From Jaapia argillacea MUCL 33604 (Eukaryota > Basidiomycota > Agaricomycetes > Jaapiales > Jaapiaceae): a stretch of 64,000 nt of DNA. Made by a program: the position numbers and the translations under genes. How positions within the stretch are numbered: the first letter of the stretch is position 1; each line of letters begins with the position of its first letter. The notes below the pieces were generated by a model. It searched no databases and had not been told where the DNA came from. It worked only from the letters and a program-made list of their open reading frames with translations. The stretch spans positions 694,132 to 758,131 of the forward strand of contig KL197725.1 of NCBI GenBank assembly GCA_000697665.1. The letters run 5' to 3'. Below are positions 1-13,875 of this stretch, one piece after another.

Positions 1-60
1 ACAGTCCTAGTCTACAATATATCCTAACCTCTTCCAGCTCTTCTCGGAGCATCATCACCA

Positions 61-793
61 TCAAGCCATGGCATATTTCTCCGTCCATTCCCGACTAACG
101 CGTTGAGCATCTTTCTCATTCTCCTTGTAATGTTTCGCAACATCGGTCGCGAGAGGGTCATCGGGATTTGGTGCGCTCAACAGGGCTTGGATGGAGAGTA
201 GGACGGTGCGGATTTGTAATGCAGGGGACCATTTGTCTGGAAAGATGAAGGTCGGTGAGAGAGTTTCATGTGACAAGTCAGGATGACGGACCTTTCAGGA
301 TATCAAGACATATTCTTCCGAGTTTGTCTGTGGGGGGATCAGAAAAGTCTCGAAAGAAGAAGTGATCTGCGCACCAATATTTGGGTGGTATATCTTTGTC
401 AGGAATCGTACTTTGGGAGGGCTCATGGGATATTCCTCAGGCAAGAAGAGCTCGAGATGAAAGACACCATCTAATGAAAGTCAAACTGGATGAATCTTGG
501 ACCAATGAAGCGACTTACTCGCGAAGGGACTGCCATCTGGTCCCTGGATAGTAACGTCAAAGTATCTCAGGTTATCTTCATGAGGAGCAGCAGTAATTCC
601 GGGAGCGGGATCAGCAACTAGACGCTCGGTTTCCTGCACATTCCAAGATGTCAAGAATGGTTCAGTTCACAGATGAGCAGAAGCCACACGAGCGCTCACC
701 TTGATGATGCGCTGCAATCCGATAATGAGAAGCTGGTCAACAAATGGGTCTGATCTTGGCGGCAGTTGTCGTACTTGCCTTGGGAAGAGACAT
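61..793 (-). CDS. UBC13: Ubiquitin-conjugating enzyme E2, Ubc13 type
   Basis: This E2 makes Lys63-linked ubiquitin chains with an Mms2/Uev partner in post-replication repair and signalling. Six exons can be read: 779-793, 700-711, 519-633, 375-470, 292-327 and 61-236. They total 450 nt, or 149 residues, close to the family's usual ~152. The protein starts MSLPKRIIKETERL, carries the HPNI segment and the catalytic Cys in GRICLDILK, and ends with the Ubc13-typical run [19 protein letters not shown] before a C-terminal YAMA. Exon 2 is a 12-nt microexon coding RIIK. The first intron starts with GC, not GT (GCAAGT, positions 778-773). The gene is divergent from the Elongin C gene, with about 140 bp between the two start codons, so they may share a promoter. 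Identification rests on family knowledge and is firm; exon edges are inferred by frame. Confidence 0.93.
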
Positions 794-932
794 GGTGCTG
801 CTCGTTGGTGTTGATGGTGGGATCGAGAAGAGGAGAAGGGTGGAACTGTAAGTCTATGTCAAGCTCAGTCGCTGTGCCCTTTCCTTGATAACTCCCCTTC
901 TGGTATATTCCCACGCTTAGCTTCCTATCACT

Positions 933-1559
933 ATGACTGGCGACGTTGAAATGACAGTACGGACTACATTTCAGCTCAATGAAACGGTCCATCCAATCAT
1001 TTGCTATCGAGTAATAGGACGACAGCACCCCCAAGGATGACTGGGTGTTGATCACCAGCGCTGACGGATTTTCCTTCATGGTGAAGCGGAAGGTGGCCAT
1101 GACCAGTGGCACGCTGAAGAACATGTTGAACACAGAGAGTAGGTGTCCATCAGTACTCTCCATGACTGAACCTAACCACCTCGCCTTGTCCCAGGTAACT
1201 TCAAAGAGGCCGTCTCGAACACCTGTGAAATGAGCGAAACGAGGTGAACTCGAAGCCAAGGCATGGCGTACATCGTCCCTGACCCACCTGTATTTCCCAG
1301 AGGTGCTGTTGTCGAGAAACTCTGCGAATACATGGCATATAAGGCACAGTATGAACAAGTTCCCCCCAAGGAGGATATTCCCGATTTCACCGAGCGCATC
1401 CCTCCCGAGGTGGCCTTGGAGCTGTGAGTGCTTTCCCCACCACTCGGCTGATGGTGTCTTATGTGTTGTGATTAGACTTGTAGCCGCAGATTACTATGAA
1501 GGTTCGTGGATGTATTTTATGTGTACTCCCGCCTGACCCCGGTGTCCTTCATAGTTTGA
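933..1559 (+). CDS. ELC1: Elongin C (Skp1/BTB fold)
   Basis: Elongin C is a small BTB/Skp1-fold adaptor that links SOCS/VHL-box-like substrate receptors or Elongin A to cullin-type ubiquitin ligases. Six exons read as 933-956, 1018-1138, 1195-1224, 1303-1423, 1476-1501 and 1555-1559 (327 nt, 108 residues; the family is 99-112). Recognisable stretches are LITSADGFSFMVKRKVAMTS, the helix VVEKLCEYMAYKAQY, and the C-terminal IPPEVALELLVAADYYE. The last exon holds only two bases of a codon plus the stop. The start is the ATG in a short Met-Thr-Gly-Asp exon; an extra upstream exon cannot be excluded. The gene is convergent with calcineurin A. Confidence 0.9.
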
Positions 1560-1747
1560 GCTTGGACGTCTATCCCCATAGTACATTGGTCTTCTTAATC
1601 ATATTTGAACGTCAATATGAGAGTCGAAATCATTGGAGATATGGGTATTGTGAAACAGAACGTGCATATAAGCTCCGTTCCCAGTTGTCCATCGCATGGT
1701 AACTTAATAGTCGTAAAGTCATAAATGGTATATATCCACCGTCTAAA

Positions 1748-4112
1748 TCAAGCAGTTTCGTGTCTCTTCAGTGCCCTAGGTCGCCCAGTGGGTTTCCGAC
1801 CACGAGCTATCCTCTCCGCAACTCTCTCAACAACTCCTCCATCGCCCTCATCCTCCTCCAACACACGTTTAATCAAAATCTCCATATTGTCCGTTCGCTG
1901 AGGCCTCATGCTTGGTACTGGAACCAGCGGGAAAGCAGTGGGTGAGAACTCGGGCAAACGTTCATTGACCATATCCACGCGACGACTGTTATAAAATGTC
2001 AGTTTTTGCGATTGCAATGGGATGAGTGGCAGCAACGTACGCGTCGTCGAAGGAACGGATGTTCTGTCTGATGCTATTTCCTTGTATAGTGAGTGAATTG
2101 GGACCCGCCAATGTTGCATGGCCAATCGTAGGACTTTCAGTCACTAGCTCCGACGCGTTCTCCGCCTCCTCTCTGTACGGAGGTATTGACACATCAGTTC
2201 GTGTAAATCGGGAAGTATGCGAAAGGTTGCTCAGACCTCAGAAGTTGGAAGACTCGCTGCATCTTTCCAACAGCCAATATCTTGTTCTTGATCTGCTGCC
2301 TCCTCGCTGCGATTTCGTTGGGCGTCAAGGCAAGATCCGCGATGGTGCGAGTGTCATCTTCGTCCGATGACTCTTCAAGTTCTTCTTCGCTACACACGGC
2401 CAAGACAGCCATAAGCATGTCGGCGACTAATCAGGAGTTAGAGACGAGACAAAGCTTGAGTAGAACAGAAAAAAGGACTGACTCTTTTCGCCGACAAACG
2501 GTAGACTCCAGGTGAAGGCGTCCATAAAGTTGGGCAACCAATACGGATGGGAACTCCAGTTGAATTGTCGGATGGTGATATTCTTGTTGTGATACTTAAG
2601 GACGGCCCCTCGATTGTGATACGCGTCGAGATAGTTGGGCGCTGAAAATATTGTGATAACAGAGGGGAACTTCTTCGTGGGTGTCTTCCGATGCATAGTG
2701 TAGCTTTGAGATGGTCAGTATATCGGAGGAAAGGCTCTGGAAGGGACGAGGTTATTTGCTTACCCTGCATCCTGAGCTTCATGTCCGCGGATAACGCCTA
2801 GTAGGCCATTCCTTTCCAGAAATGCACACACGGCATCATACCTGCCCATAAAAATAAGTGACGACATTCGAAAGCGATGAGGATCCGCGTACGTATAGAA
2901 CCAGGAGCAACCCCTCGTCAAATTGTGATAAAACATCTGTCCGGGAGCGCCCAATCCATTGTCTTGCTCGTGTTCCCGGCCGTAATTCGCCACAGGATCT
3001 GCCCATAACAAATCACATAGAAGGCCGTGAGAGCCAGGTTCTTGGAATCGATCGAGCTAGGAGCCATCGAGAGGGAAGCGCGAGGGATACCCGTGGAGGA
3101 TAAATGCTACATACGCGCCATATGTCTTCAAGAGTATTCAGTTCTGGCGAGATGCCTCCATGAACACAGAAAAATCGATGATCGACCAAAGCGGCCACGG
3201 GGAGAGCATTGAACGATTTGATACATGCATCATAAACTTGATGAGAATACTTGTGTAGACCTGATCAGAACTCATTAAGACCACCACATGCTCATGAGAC
3301 AATCGCTCACACTCTCGCTTGAAGGTAAAATATTCCGTCAAGTGTCTACACTCATGATTTCCTCGGAGGAGGAAGAATCGGTTCGGATACCAAAGCTTCA
3401 AGGCGTACAGATATAACAAACACTGGAACGGATTCATCAACGGATTCGGATAGGAAGATTGGAACACCGCTCACTTCGAGACCAAAATTGCCTCGATCAA
3501 CATAATCACCCAAGAACAGGTAGTTGCTATCTGATACATTTCCCCCGACTTCGAATAGTTTCATCAAGTCATACTAAAACCTCAATCACAGTCAATATCC
3601 GATAGCTCGTACAGAAGAGATGACCGCTCACATACTGGCCGTGGATATCTCCACATACTAGGCACCGTCGGTAAGCGATCTTGGAGTGGATGAGCAAAAC
3701 GCACTTGTTACAGGTCCTGAGACGTTCAATAGATTCGGTTCAGTTGACAGGACCTCCGTGGCTTTGTCAATCAGCGCCAATGCTTGGTCTTCCGTCAACC
3801 GACCCTCGTGAAAAAAATGTCTCTTCAGGAACTTGATATCAGGTTTCACCTGTCCAACATCATTGTACACCCATAGTTGCCCATCTGTTGGTGGAGAATA
3901 GGCTGGCTCCGGAACCTGCGAGAGACCTATCAGATCGGTGGGGTTCGGCGAACTACGGGGCAACTCACTTCCCTCGCATTGCGGAGTTGTGTGTGCTCCT
4001 CAGTGAATTCTGGGTGTCCTGGTATAGGTTTATAGTATTGAAGCCCAGGTCCTTGGATTGCGGTCTGGCGGGCAGCTTTCGCAGACAGATATTGGGATTC
4101 GGCAGGGCTCAT
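1748..4112 (-). CDS. CNA1: Calcineurin catalytic subunit A (PP2B)
   Basis: This Ca2+/calmodulin-activated Ser/Thr phosphatase acts on Crz1/NFAT-type factors and in stress and morphogenesis signalling. It is spread over many short exons on the minus strand. Metallophosphatase motifs are visible in order: GDYVDRG near 3505, [15 protein letters not shown] near 3355, [16 protein letters not shown] near 3165, [12 protein letters not shown] near 2770, and [17 protein letters not shown] near 2640. After the catalytic core come the calcineurin B-binding helix, an acidic stretch, a calmodulin-binding segment ([16 protein letters not shown], near 2250) and an autoinhibitory-like VNERLP near 1960. The start [16 protein letters not shown] at 4112 is the first Met in frame with the first conserved exon. 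No damage to catalytic residues was seen. Exact splice sites were not all worked out. Confidence 0.93.
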
Positions 4113-4611
4113 GAAGAATGGCGAGGCAAGTGGGAGAGAATGGGCGTCTCTGAATCGAATCCATCAACGACGCCGGCGCGCGTGACGACAAATGTTGACG
4201 CCAGTCACCAACAGACCACAGTCAGCAGACTTAGCAGATGTTGTACCAGTGCTACTCAGCAACCATGAGAACCAGTCCAAGTATATCGTCGACTGAAGCA
4301 CTTTCGAAGCTCTAACAACAATCTCGAAGGAAATACCAAAGCTCGATGTACTAGGAACTGACATACTTTCCGACCACCGTTCCAATGTGGGGACCTTGCA
4401 GGGCCGATGAATGCAGCATGCTATGCACGAAACACAGCCTTGTGGCACGAGGGAACTCTCTGAGTTACAGCGAGTGAATGTAATTACTTTTGACAATGTG
4501 TTATCCAGGAATAAGGTGTAGTGATGAGCGTCGTTGAGGGTGTAATCCCTTCATCATTTCGAGCCAAATGCAGGACGCTTTGGAGACTATCTCGGACTAT
4601 CTCACCGCATC
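4113..4611. other. Intergenic, calcineurin A promoter / ARG5,6 3' flank
   Basis: About 500 bp between the calcineurin start and the ARG5,6 stop. Short open frames on both strands show no family resemblance. It probably holds the calcineurin promoter and the ARG5,6 3' untranslated region. No clear TATA box or repeat was seen. Confidence 0.5.
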
Positions 4612-7626
<3,015 letters not shown>

Positions 7627-7641
7627 GGTAAACAGAAACAA

Positions 7642-8291
7642 GACCTATGGGGGACGAGGGCCTCGCTCCCAACGGTTTTTAAAGGGAATAGTTGCAGGGG
7701 AAGCAGTGACGAGCTCAGTTTTGCTCGGACACTGTACGCCAAAATGACTGTTCAGCCAATTGCGTCACGCGGTAAATTTGAGTCGTCACGCGGGTAGCAC
7801 GGGATCGGAACGCGTCCATTGCGCTATTGCAGGGACGGGCGGGGAGGTGCTTGTGCTGCGACTGTAATTCGACAATGTCTCGCCAATCCCACTCGTACAA
7901 AATCTCCGGAGATATTCATCTGTCGCGGAAATACTTACGGTCGTAAAAACACCATTCCTTGAGGCGATTCTGCTCAATCGATGGAGAAGGTGATCGCCAC
8001 AGGATTAGCATGGCCAAAAACATCCGGTAGCGAGTTTTGAACACCGGATATCGCAGCAATACAATACAATAAAACACGCCACCCTCATAGCTGAGAAGAA
8101 ATTCATTTCCGAACCGAGCACCACAGCTGCATTCGAGCATTATTATTATTAGATTTCGCGACTACGAGCATACATCAGCATCGTGAACGAGCGGCTAAAT
8201 ATGCGTGGTGGGTATAGAACACGGACGGGTCTATTTGGAAATGCACCATTAGCGCTTGCGAGCAGAAAAAGCTTACAGCCAGACTTACAAC
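7642..8291. other. Intergenic, ARG5,6 promoter
   Basis: About 650 bp between the ARG5,6 start and the stop of the next minus-strand gene. I see no convincing coding sequence or repeat. It contains several CGTCACGCGG-like CpG-rich words near 7765-7795. Confidence 0.45.
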
Positions 8292-9127
8292 TTATGCCAG
8301 AGGCAATGCAACGCCAAGGAGCTTGAGGATAGTGGCAACGTTAAGGTTAATGATGATGGGGATGACACCCTGAACAATGGGGAGGAGAGCAGCGACTAAG
8401 CCGCCAACAACACCTCCGACCACGGCAAGCACGACGGTGAGCAAATCACCAACAACAATTCTGTGATGCAAGATCAGAATGAAAACACAAAACACATTAC
8501 GAAGTGAGAGGACATACCCAACGGCAGCAAGGATGGGGATAAGTGCCTCAACCCTGCCGGCGACGATAACAAGGACGGCGCCCAAGGCAGAGAAAATCAA
8601 CTGGAAAATATCGACCGCTGATCAGAGCCCTGGATATTCAAAGACAACGAAATTCTTACAGTAACAAGTTGGCCAACTACCGAAGCGACTTGGCCGACAG
8701 TGACAAGAGCAGTGCCCTCGACCGAAGCCAAGATAATCTCAGCGGACTGTCCAACAAGTCCATGGAGCTCAGTGACAGCGCCACCGAGGATGTTCTTGAT
8801 CTCGTTGGCGATGGGGGCGATGATCTCAACGGTAGCGTTCTGGGCATTGACGGCCTCTGTAACACGACCGTCAGTACAATCACTAGAAAGCAAAGCAAGA
8901 GAAAGGAACTTGCGTAATTGAGCAGTCAAGGGAGTGACCGCGACAGTCACACTGGTAATAATCGCAACGACACCCCTGGGGACAGCATCGCGAGTGGCAC
9001 CAGCAACTGTGTTCTTAACGGTGTCAACGCTGACGGAAGGGATGGTGGGGGTGGTGACGGGTGCAGCGGATGTGAAGGCGCTGAATGCAAAAGCAGCGAC
9101 GAGGGAGATGAGGCCAAAAGAACGCAT
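8292..9127 (-). CDS. Predicted secreted, hydrophobic Ala/Val-rich protein of unknown function
   Basis: I do not recognise a named family, but the layout is typical of small secreted proteins of agaricomycetes. The start MRSFGLISLVAAFAFSAFTS is a clear signal peptide, with probable cleavage after Ala-Ala near residue 22. Four exons are inferred: 9127-8914, 8856 to about 8649, 8600 to about 8520, and about 8462-8292. The mature part is almost free of charge and Cys and alternates Val/Ile/Ala/Leu-rich amphipathic segments ending GVIPIIINLNVATILKLLGV. The first intron starts with GC (GCAAGT at 8913) and contains a good branch site, TACTGAC. It is 57 nt long and stop-free in frame, so retention would give a longer protein. 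A TATA box lies about 115 bp upstream. Confidence 0.7.
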
Positions 9128-9238
9128 TTTTGAAAAGATTGTGGGGGTTGTCGAAAGACAAGTGGTATGAGTGAGAATGAGTAGAAGAGAAGGAAAAGAC
9201 TAAGAGTCGATGGGGTTTTGGCCCTCATCCACGTAGGC

Positions 9239-9246
9239 TTTTATAC
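9239..9246 (-). promoter_or_regulatory. TATA box of the secreted-protein gene
   Basis: On the minus strand the sequence reads GGTATAAAAGCC, a perfect TATAAAAG, about 112-119 bp upstream of the start codon at 9127. Strong TATA boxes are usual for highly expressed or regulated secreted-protein genes. Confidence 0.55.
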
Positions 9247-10841
9247 CTGCGAGATGGCGAGAAGCTTTGTGCGCCGTGGAGAAGGGGATGCCGGAAACAT
9301 ACAGTCACGTCATTACTCAAGTTACGGGAGCAGCAACCATTAGAAGGGTTGCTTCTCAGCTCCAGCGAAGAAGGATTCTTTCTGAATTCTTCAGTAATTC
9401 TGCCTGCCCGCCGTGCAATTGACAAAACTATCACCGGTGCGCCTCCACTTGAACACGTCGTTTAACTTATCTTGGCCGAATGAAACAGACAAGCAGACAT
9501 GGCGCGGATTGGAAGTTGCCCACCAGAGTGAGGGAGGGGACAATGTGAACTCTCGGTATAGCCTAGCAGGACCGATGGATGATCGGCGCGGGGGAGTAAA
9601 TTGCGAAGCACCAAGAAGAATGGACTGTGGCGCAGTTGTTTGATACCATCGCAACCAGCTGGAAAACGTGGGGTAAAGCAGAATTTTTGGCGTGGAGAAG
9701 TTCCCAATGGTTCGCATGCAAGCGTCAGAGAAGCCGGGAACTTTGGGAGAAGGAGCGGGATGAGATCCACGAGGCCGTAAAATGGTTCCACGTTTGGGAA
9801 TTTTTGCCTGATAGCCGATTAGTCTTCTTCACCTTGATGGGAATGGCCCAAGACGATCAATGACGAGACTGTTGCGATGGGCAACAACTCCTAGGAAAAT
9901 GAAGGCGCAATGGGGCGCAAGGATCGTGCTGAAGGGCGACACAAAGTCCCTAATAGTCTTGGCCAACGGGTTGGTGGCGGTCATGACCAGTCTCAACTTT
10001 GGCCTTTCCACAACGTCAACACACCTCACATGGCATACGATGTAAGTTGGGGTGGTCACCATCATATTGAAGCAGAGAAGAAGGTAAAATCTTTGGCACA
10101 TCCGTGCATCAGCATCAACAAGGAGATGAAACAAAAAAATACAAAGGCCTCCTCGGAGGCGATGAGGGCAACAATTTCTGCTGAATTCGGTCCAGGGAGG
10201 CAAAAGGGTGTTGAAAGTAGTTACCATTTCTGGCGTAACGATTGTTGAAAGGACGAAGGAATGAAGGATGAACGGCCGACTCCGAGCACGCCGAGGAGCT
10301 CATCTGACAACACTTGGCCCCCCTCGCAGATAAATCATGGAATAACGCAGGTGTTCGTGAGGAGTTGACGGAGTGAGTAATGCGCGTCCAAGTCGCGCGG
10401 AGGGGAGCCACAGGGAGCCACGAGGACAACATGTCCAAACAACGTGGCGAGAACATTGCTGAGACGGACAGCATTTGGTGGAACGAAAGGCGCAGGACTG
10501 CACAGTCTGACCAGCATCTGATTCACTCACAAACCCTTCAAAATCGACGTCTCCCTCTCGCTTTCACCAGTTTTCTCGGCTCCCCGATATCCCTATATTT
10601 CTAGACGCCGGACCTGGTTCCCAAACGCAAGCTTCGCGTAACTTCTCCATTGTCGATCCGAATCACCCCGTGGGCAGTAAGTAGCCAGGCTGCAGCAAGG
10701 ATCATCAAGCAGGAACTCCGTGGACCTCGCTTTATACACACGCTTCAATGCCGTCGTCCTCGAATTTGATGCCGTCACTCGAAACCTTCGCCAAGGTAAG
10801 TAGGCCTTCCGCTCCATTCTTCCATCCGCCAACATTCCAGT
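9247..10841. other. Gene-poor intergenic stretch
   Basis: About 1.6 kb in which open frames of up to ~130 codons exist on both strands. None has a recognisable motif, consistent codon bias or plausible intron structure. The right end (from about 10600) probably contains the 5' leader of the hydrolase gene, including a possible leader intron of 10796-10840 (GTAAGT...CCAG). Confidence 0.45.
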
Positions 10842-12191
10842 ATGCCAAAGGGAGCCTTCGCTACTGCTGCCGGTATATCTACTATCGGTATGAAGACCAA
10901 TTACTTCTAGTTTCGAGGATATTGACGTCTTCCAGGCGTCGGACTGCTGTACTATGGACAGAACTTTCTCATCTATCCATCTGCATACCCACCGGGGTCT
11001 CGCACGGGTAAGCTGCCCATATGTGAAGATCGACGTTGTGTAACAGAGTTGTCTTGCAGAGGTCCCTTCTCCGACGGACTTTGGCCTCCAACACGAAGAT
11101 GTCAACCTCCAAGCGCCCGACGGTGTCAAGATCCATTGCTTCCTGTTAATGCAACGGAAGGAGTTGACGAACAGTCAAGCAACTCATGTGGACTACACTG
11201 ATGACGAGACTGATGCTGAAGTGAGTTATTTGGTCATTGATTTGGTTTCAACTCCCTGACAAAGCGTCAGTTTGCATCCACTCGGCCGACCATAGTCATG
11301 TTTCACGGGAATGGAGGAAACGTTGGCCACCGGATACCCTTAGCCAAAGTATTCTATGTCAAGATGCGTTGCAATGTCCTTATGGTGTCATATCGAGGGT
11401 GAGTAACAATATCTCGACCGTCTCGTGACCTCGAGTTGATTGGATTATTTCAGTTATGGATACTCGGAAGGATCACCGTCAGAGAAAGGTTGGTGAAAAC
11501 CTGTTTGGGACCGACATTTCTCTGATGTCGCCATCTAGGTTTACAGATGGACGCGCAAACCGCTTTAGATTTCTTAACCTCACATGAACACCTGTCCAAG
11601 TCTCCTATCGTGCGTTGTTATCATCACACCTGTCCCACACTCGTCTAAGATCCATTCAGGTTCTCTATGGTCAATCCATTGGAGGTGCCGTCTCCATTCA
11701 TCTCGCCAGCCAAAACCCCAACACTGTGGGTCCCCCTAACCTTCCTTAACCTCTCACATCTCAATATCCTTTCTCCAGATACGTGCCTTAATTCTAGAGA
11801 ACACATTCCTCTCCCTCCCCCGCCTAATCCCACACGCCTTACCCTTCCTCTCTCCCTTCACATTCCTCTGTCACCAAAAATGGGACTCAGCTTCTAAATT
11901 GCCACTCATCCCACAAACGACACCGATTCTGATGCTAAGTGGTGTGAGGGATGAGGTTGTACCCAGGGAACAGATGCAAGGGTTATGGAAGATTAGAACT
12001 GGGGACGGGAAAACGGGCAATGGGAAGTCGAGGTTTGTTGAGTTTGAGTTTGGAGCGCATAGTGAGTGGGCTGTTGCACTGTTTGAGGTGTTTTTGTGTG
12101 CTGATGGGATGATGGTTTAGATGATACGTGCATCCAACATGGATATTGGACGACTATTGCGGAGTTTATTGCGAGTCTGGGACAGTCATGA
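10842..12191 (+). CDS. BEM46/ABHD13-family alpha/beta hydrolase
   Basis: This is a membrane-anchored serine hydrolase of the BEM46 family, linked in fungi to cell polarity and the endomembrane system; the substrate is unknown. The start MPKGAFATAA at 10842 is the only ATG in frame, leading into a short membrane segment (GVGLLYYGQNFLIYPSAYP). Then come GSRTEVPSPTDFGL, the oxyanion region IVMFHGNGGNVGHRIPLAK, SYRGYGYSEGSPSE, and the nucleophile elbow GQSIGGA with Ser near 11680. The acid (DEVVP, near 11955) and the final catalytic His in GAHND complete the triad. Eight or so short introns interrupt it. The last exon, from about 12120, encodes CIQHGYWTTIAEFIASLGQS. About 270-290 residues is normal for the family. 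Confidence 0.88.
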
Positions 12192-12693
12192 TACCAGTCT
12201 AGGACACTTTAGAGCTTTTCGTGTATTTTCTACTTTTTCTTATGTTCTCGTTCTATGGGATCTTTTGCCAGAAGAATACGCGTCGCGAGCTATGTACAAA
12301 CGGGTTGATCAACAAATGGATGGCATCTTCGCCTCTCCATACACAGTACATTCTTTGGATTTAATTCTGGGAATAAGAGATGCTACAACAACTCTACTTC
12401 GCCTTGCTTGGGCCTTGCTCGGCCAGGATTTCGATAATCTTGAAGTCACCACCTACGAGTCACCTTTATTCAACGCCACACCGCTACCTCATTCAATCCA
12501 TACCGTAGATACATCCAGCGTTTGCAACCGTTAATCGCTAGGACCTTGGTCGCAAGTTGACAGAGTTCGGTTGCGACTCCTCGAGAATTGATTGTGGGTG
12601 AAATCAACCCTCCCCAACTTGTGACACCTTACCGACCGTGTCCTTCTCTAGGACTGCTCGTCTGGGGCGGAGTCGGATAGCGCGTTTACCATC
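12192..12693. other. Intergenic
   Basis: About 500 bp between the hydrolase stop and the F-box-like gene. A 137-codon plus-strand frame ends at 12534 but mostly runs through the hydrolase 3' exon and shows no motif. No further feature seen. Confidence 0.4.
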
Positions 12694-13875
12694 ATGACTC
12701 CAACATTGCCCGTGGAACTATATACCCACATCTTTTCCTTCATCTCCCTGCAGGAAGATTTGCGTCAGATCTGCATGGCTTGCCGCATTTTCTACGACGA
12801 AACCATCCCGATGCTCTATCACTCTGTCGATCTTACAGAGGTGGAACAGATCCTCTTGTTTGCCCGCACTGTCACCACAAATCAGGGTGTGGGCTTGCTC
12901 GTCAACGAGCTAACTATCACCGTCTCCCAGCCCTCCTCCCGACGACCTTGTGGACAGATCCTCTCCACCCTCGATAACCTTCGAATGTTGAAAATGAATG
13001 GCAGGGATTTCGACGACGATGACTCTGAATTGGTCTTTCACCACGGGATTCCCCGACTTGATGTCTTTTATGACTTATCCTTTCGCCTTGATTTCGTACA
13101 TTCCTTCCTCGATCGTCACCCCACTGTACGACACTGGACTCACCGTTCAGCATTTTACATCGAACAAACTCGCCTGAGGCTTCCGACTCAATTCTTACCC
13201 AATCTGACAAGTTTCGAGGCCGATGTCGAGATGCTTATGGCCTTCCAGGGCTCACGGCCTATGGAGAAACTATGTCTCCATTATTTCCAGGGGGATGAAA
13301 ATCTTGATAATTCTATCCTCGCAAACCTCCGACTTTTTTCCCAAACACTAGTCGCCCTCACCTTGGATCGAGAGTATTGCTCAGGCGACATCGGTTGTCC
13401 AGTTGTGATGCAATTCATCGCGGAAAACGTACCTACGCTTCGACGCCTTTCCATCCTTGATGCACCCACGCCCTGGGTAAGTCCGTTTTTCTGGCGTTTC
13501 AATAATGTTCACTGCGCTAAATCTTTCCCCCCTTTCAACCAGGTACTCGGACAACCATCTGATGTCCCTGAAGCTCTCAACCCTCTTCTCCGCTCTCTAT
13601 CCCTTTTCCAGAGGTTAGAGACCTTTGAATATAGCCCGGCGTGTTGGGACACCGAATCCTCTTGGTGGAGAATATGCGCTAGAGGCCCTTCCCTGGTTGC
13701 GGGGGAATTGTTTCGTTCAAACCCATCCCTCCGTGTTGTCACCTTTCCCGACTCGCCGCCCGCTAACGAAATTTCTTATGACATTAACGCAACATCTTAT
13801 TCCCGAGGCCCTCAGGGTGTTATCGAGGAGACCCCTGCTACATTGCGATTCGGCAGTGAATGCTGGTGGGATTGA
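12694..13875 (+). CDS. F-box-like / leucine-rich hypothetical protein
   Basis: The N-terminus MTPTLPVELYTHIFSFI followed by DLRQICMACRIFYDETIPML is a typical degenerate fungal F-box, the segment that binds Skp1 and brings a substrate to an SCF ubiquitin ligase. The rest is a series of irregular leucine-rich stretches (NLRMLKMNGRDF, LRLFSQTLVALTLDRE, LRRLSILDAPTP), as in the very large agaricomycete family of F-box/LRR-like proteins whose targets are unknown. The single probable intron is 13477-13542 (GTAAGT...CCAG, 66 nt). It keeps the frame, so both spliced (371-residue) and read-through (393-residue) forms are open. Function beyond the F-box is not inferable. Confidence 0.7.
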   Translation: MTPTLPVELYTHIFSFISLQEDLRQICMACRIFYDETIPMLYHSVDLTEVEQILLFARTVTTNQGVGLLVNELTITVSQPSSRRPCGQILSTLDNLRMLKMNGRDFDDDDSELVFHHGIPRLDVFYDLSFRLDFVHSFLDRHPTVRHWTHRSAFYIEQTRLRLPTQFLPNLTSFEADVEMLMAFQGSRPMEKLCLHYFQGDENLDNSILANLRLFSQTLVALTLDREYCSGDIGCPVVMQFIAENVPTLRRLSILDAPTPWVSPFFWRFNNVHCAKSFPPFNQVLGQPSDVPEALNPLLRSLSLFQRLETFEYSPACWDTESSWWRICARGPSLVAGELFRSNPSLRVVTFPDSPPANEISYDINATSYSRGPQGVIEETPATLRFGSECWWD

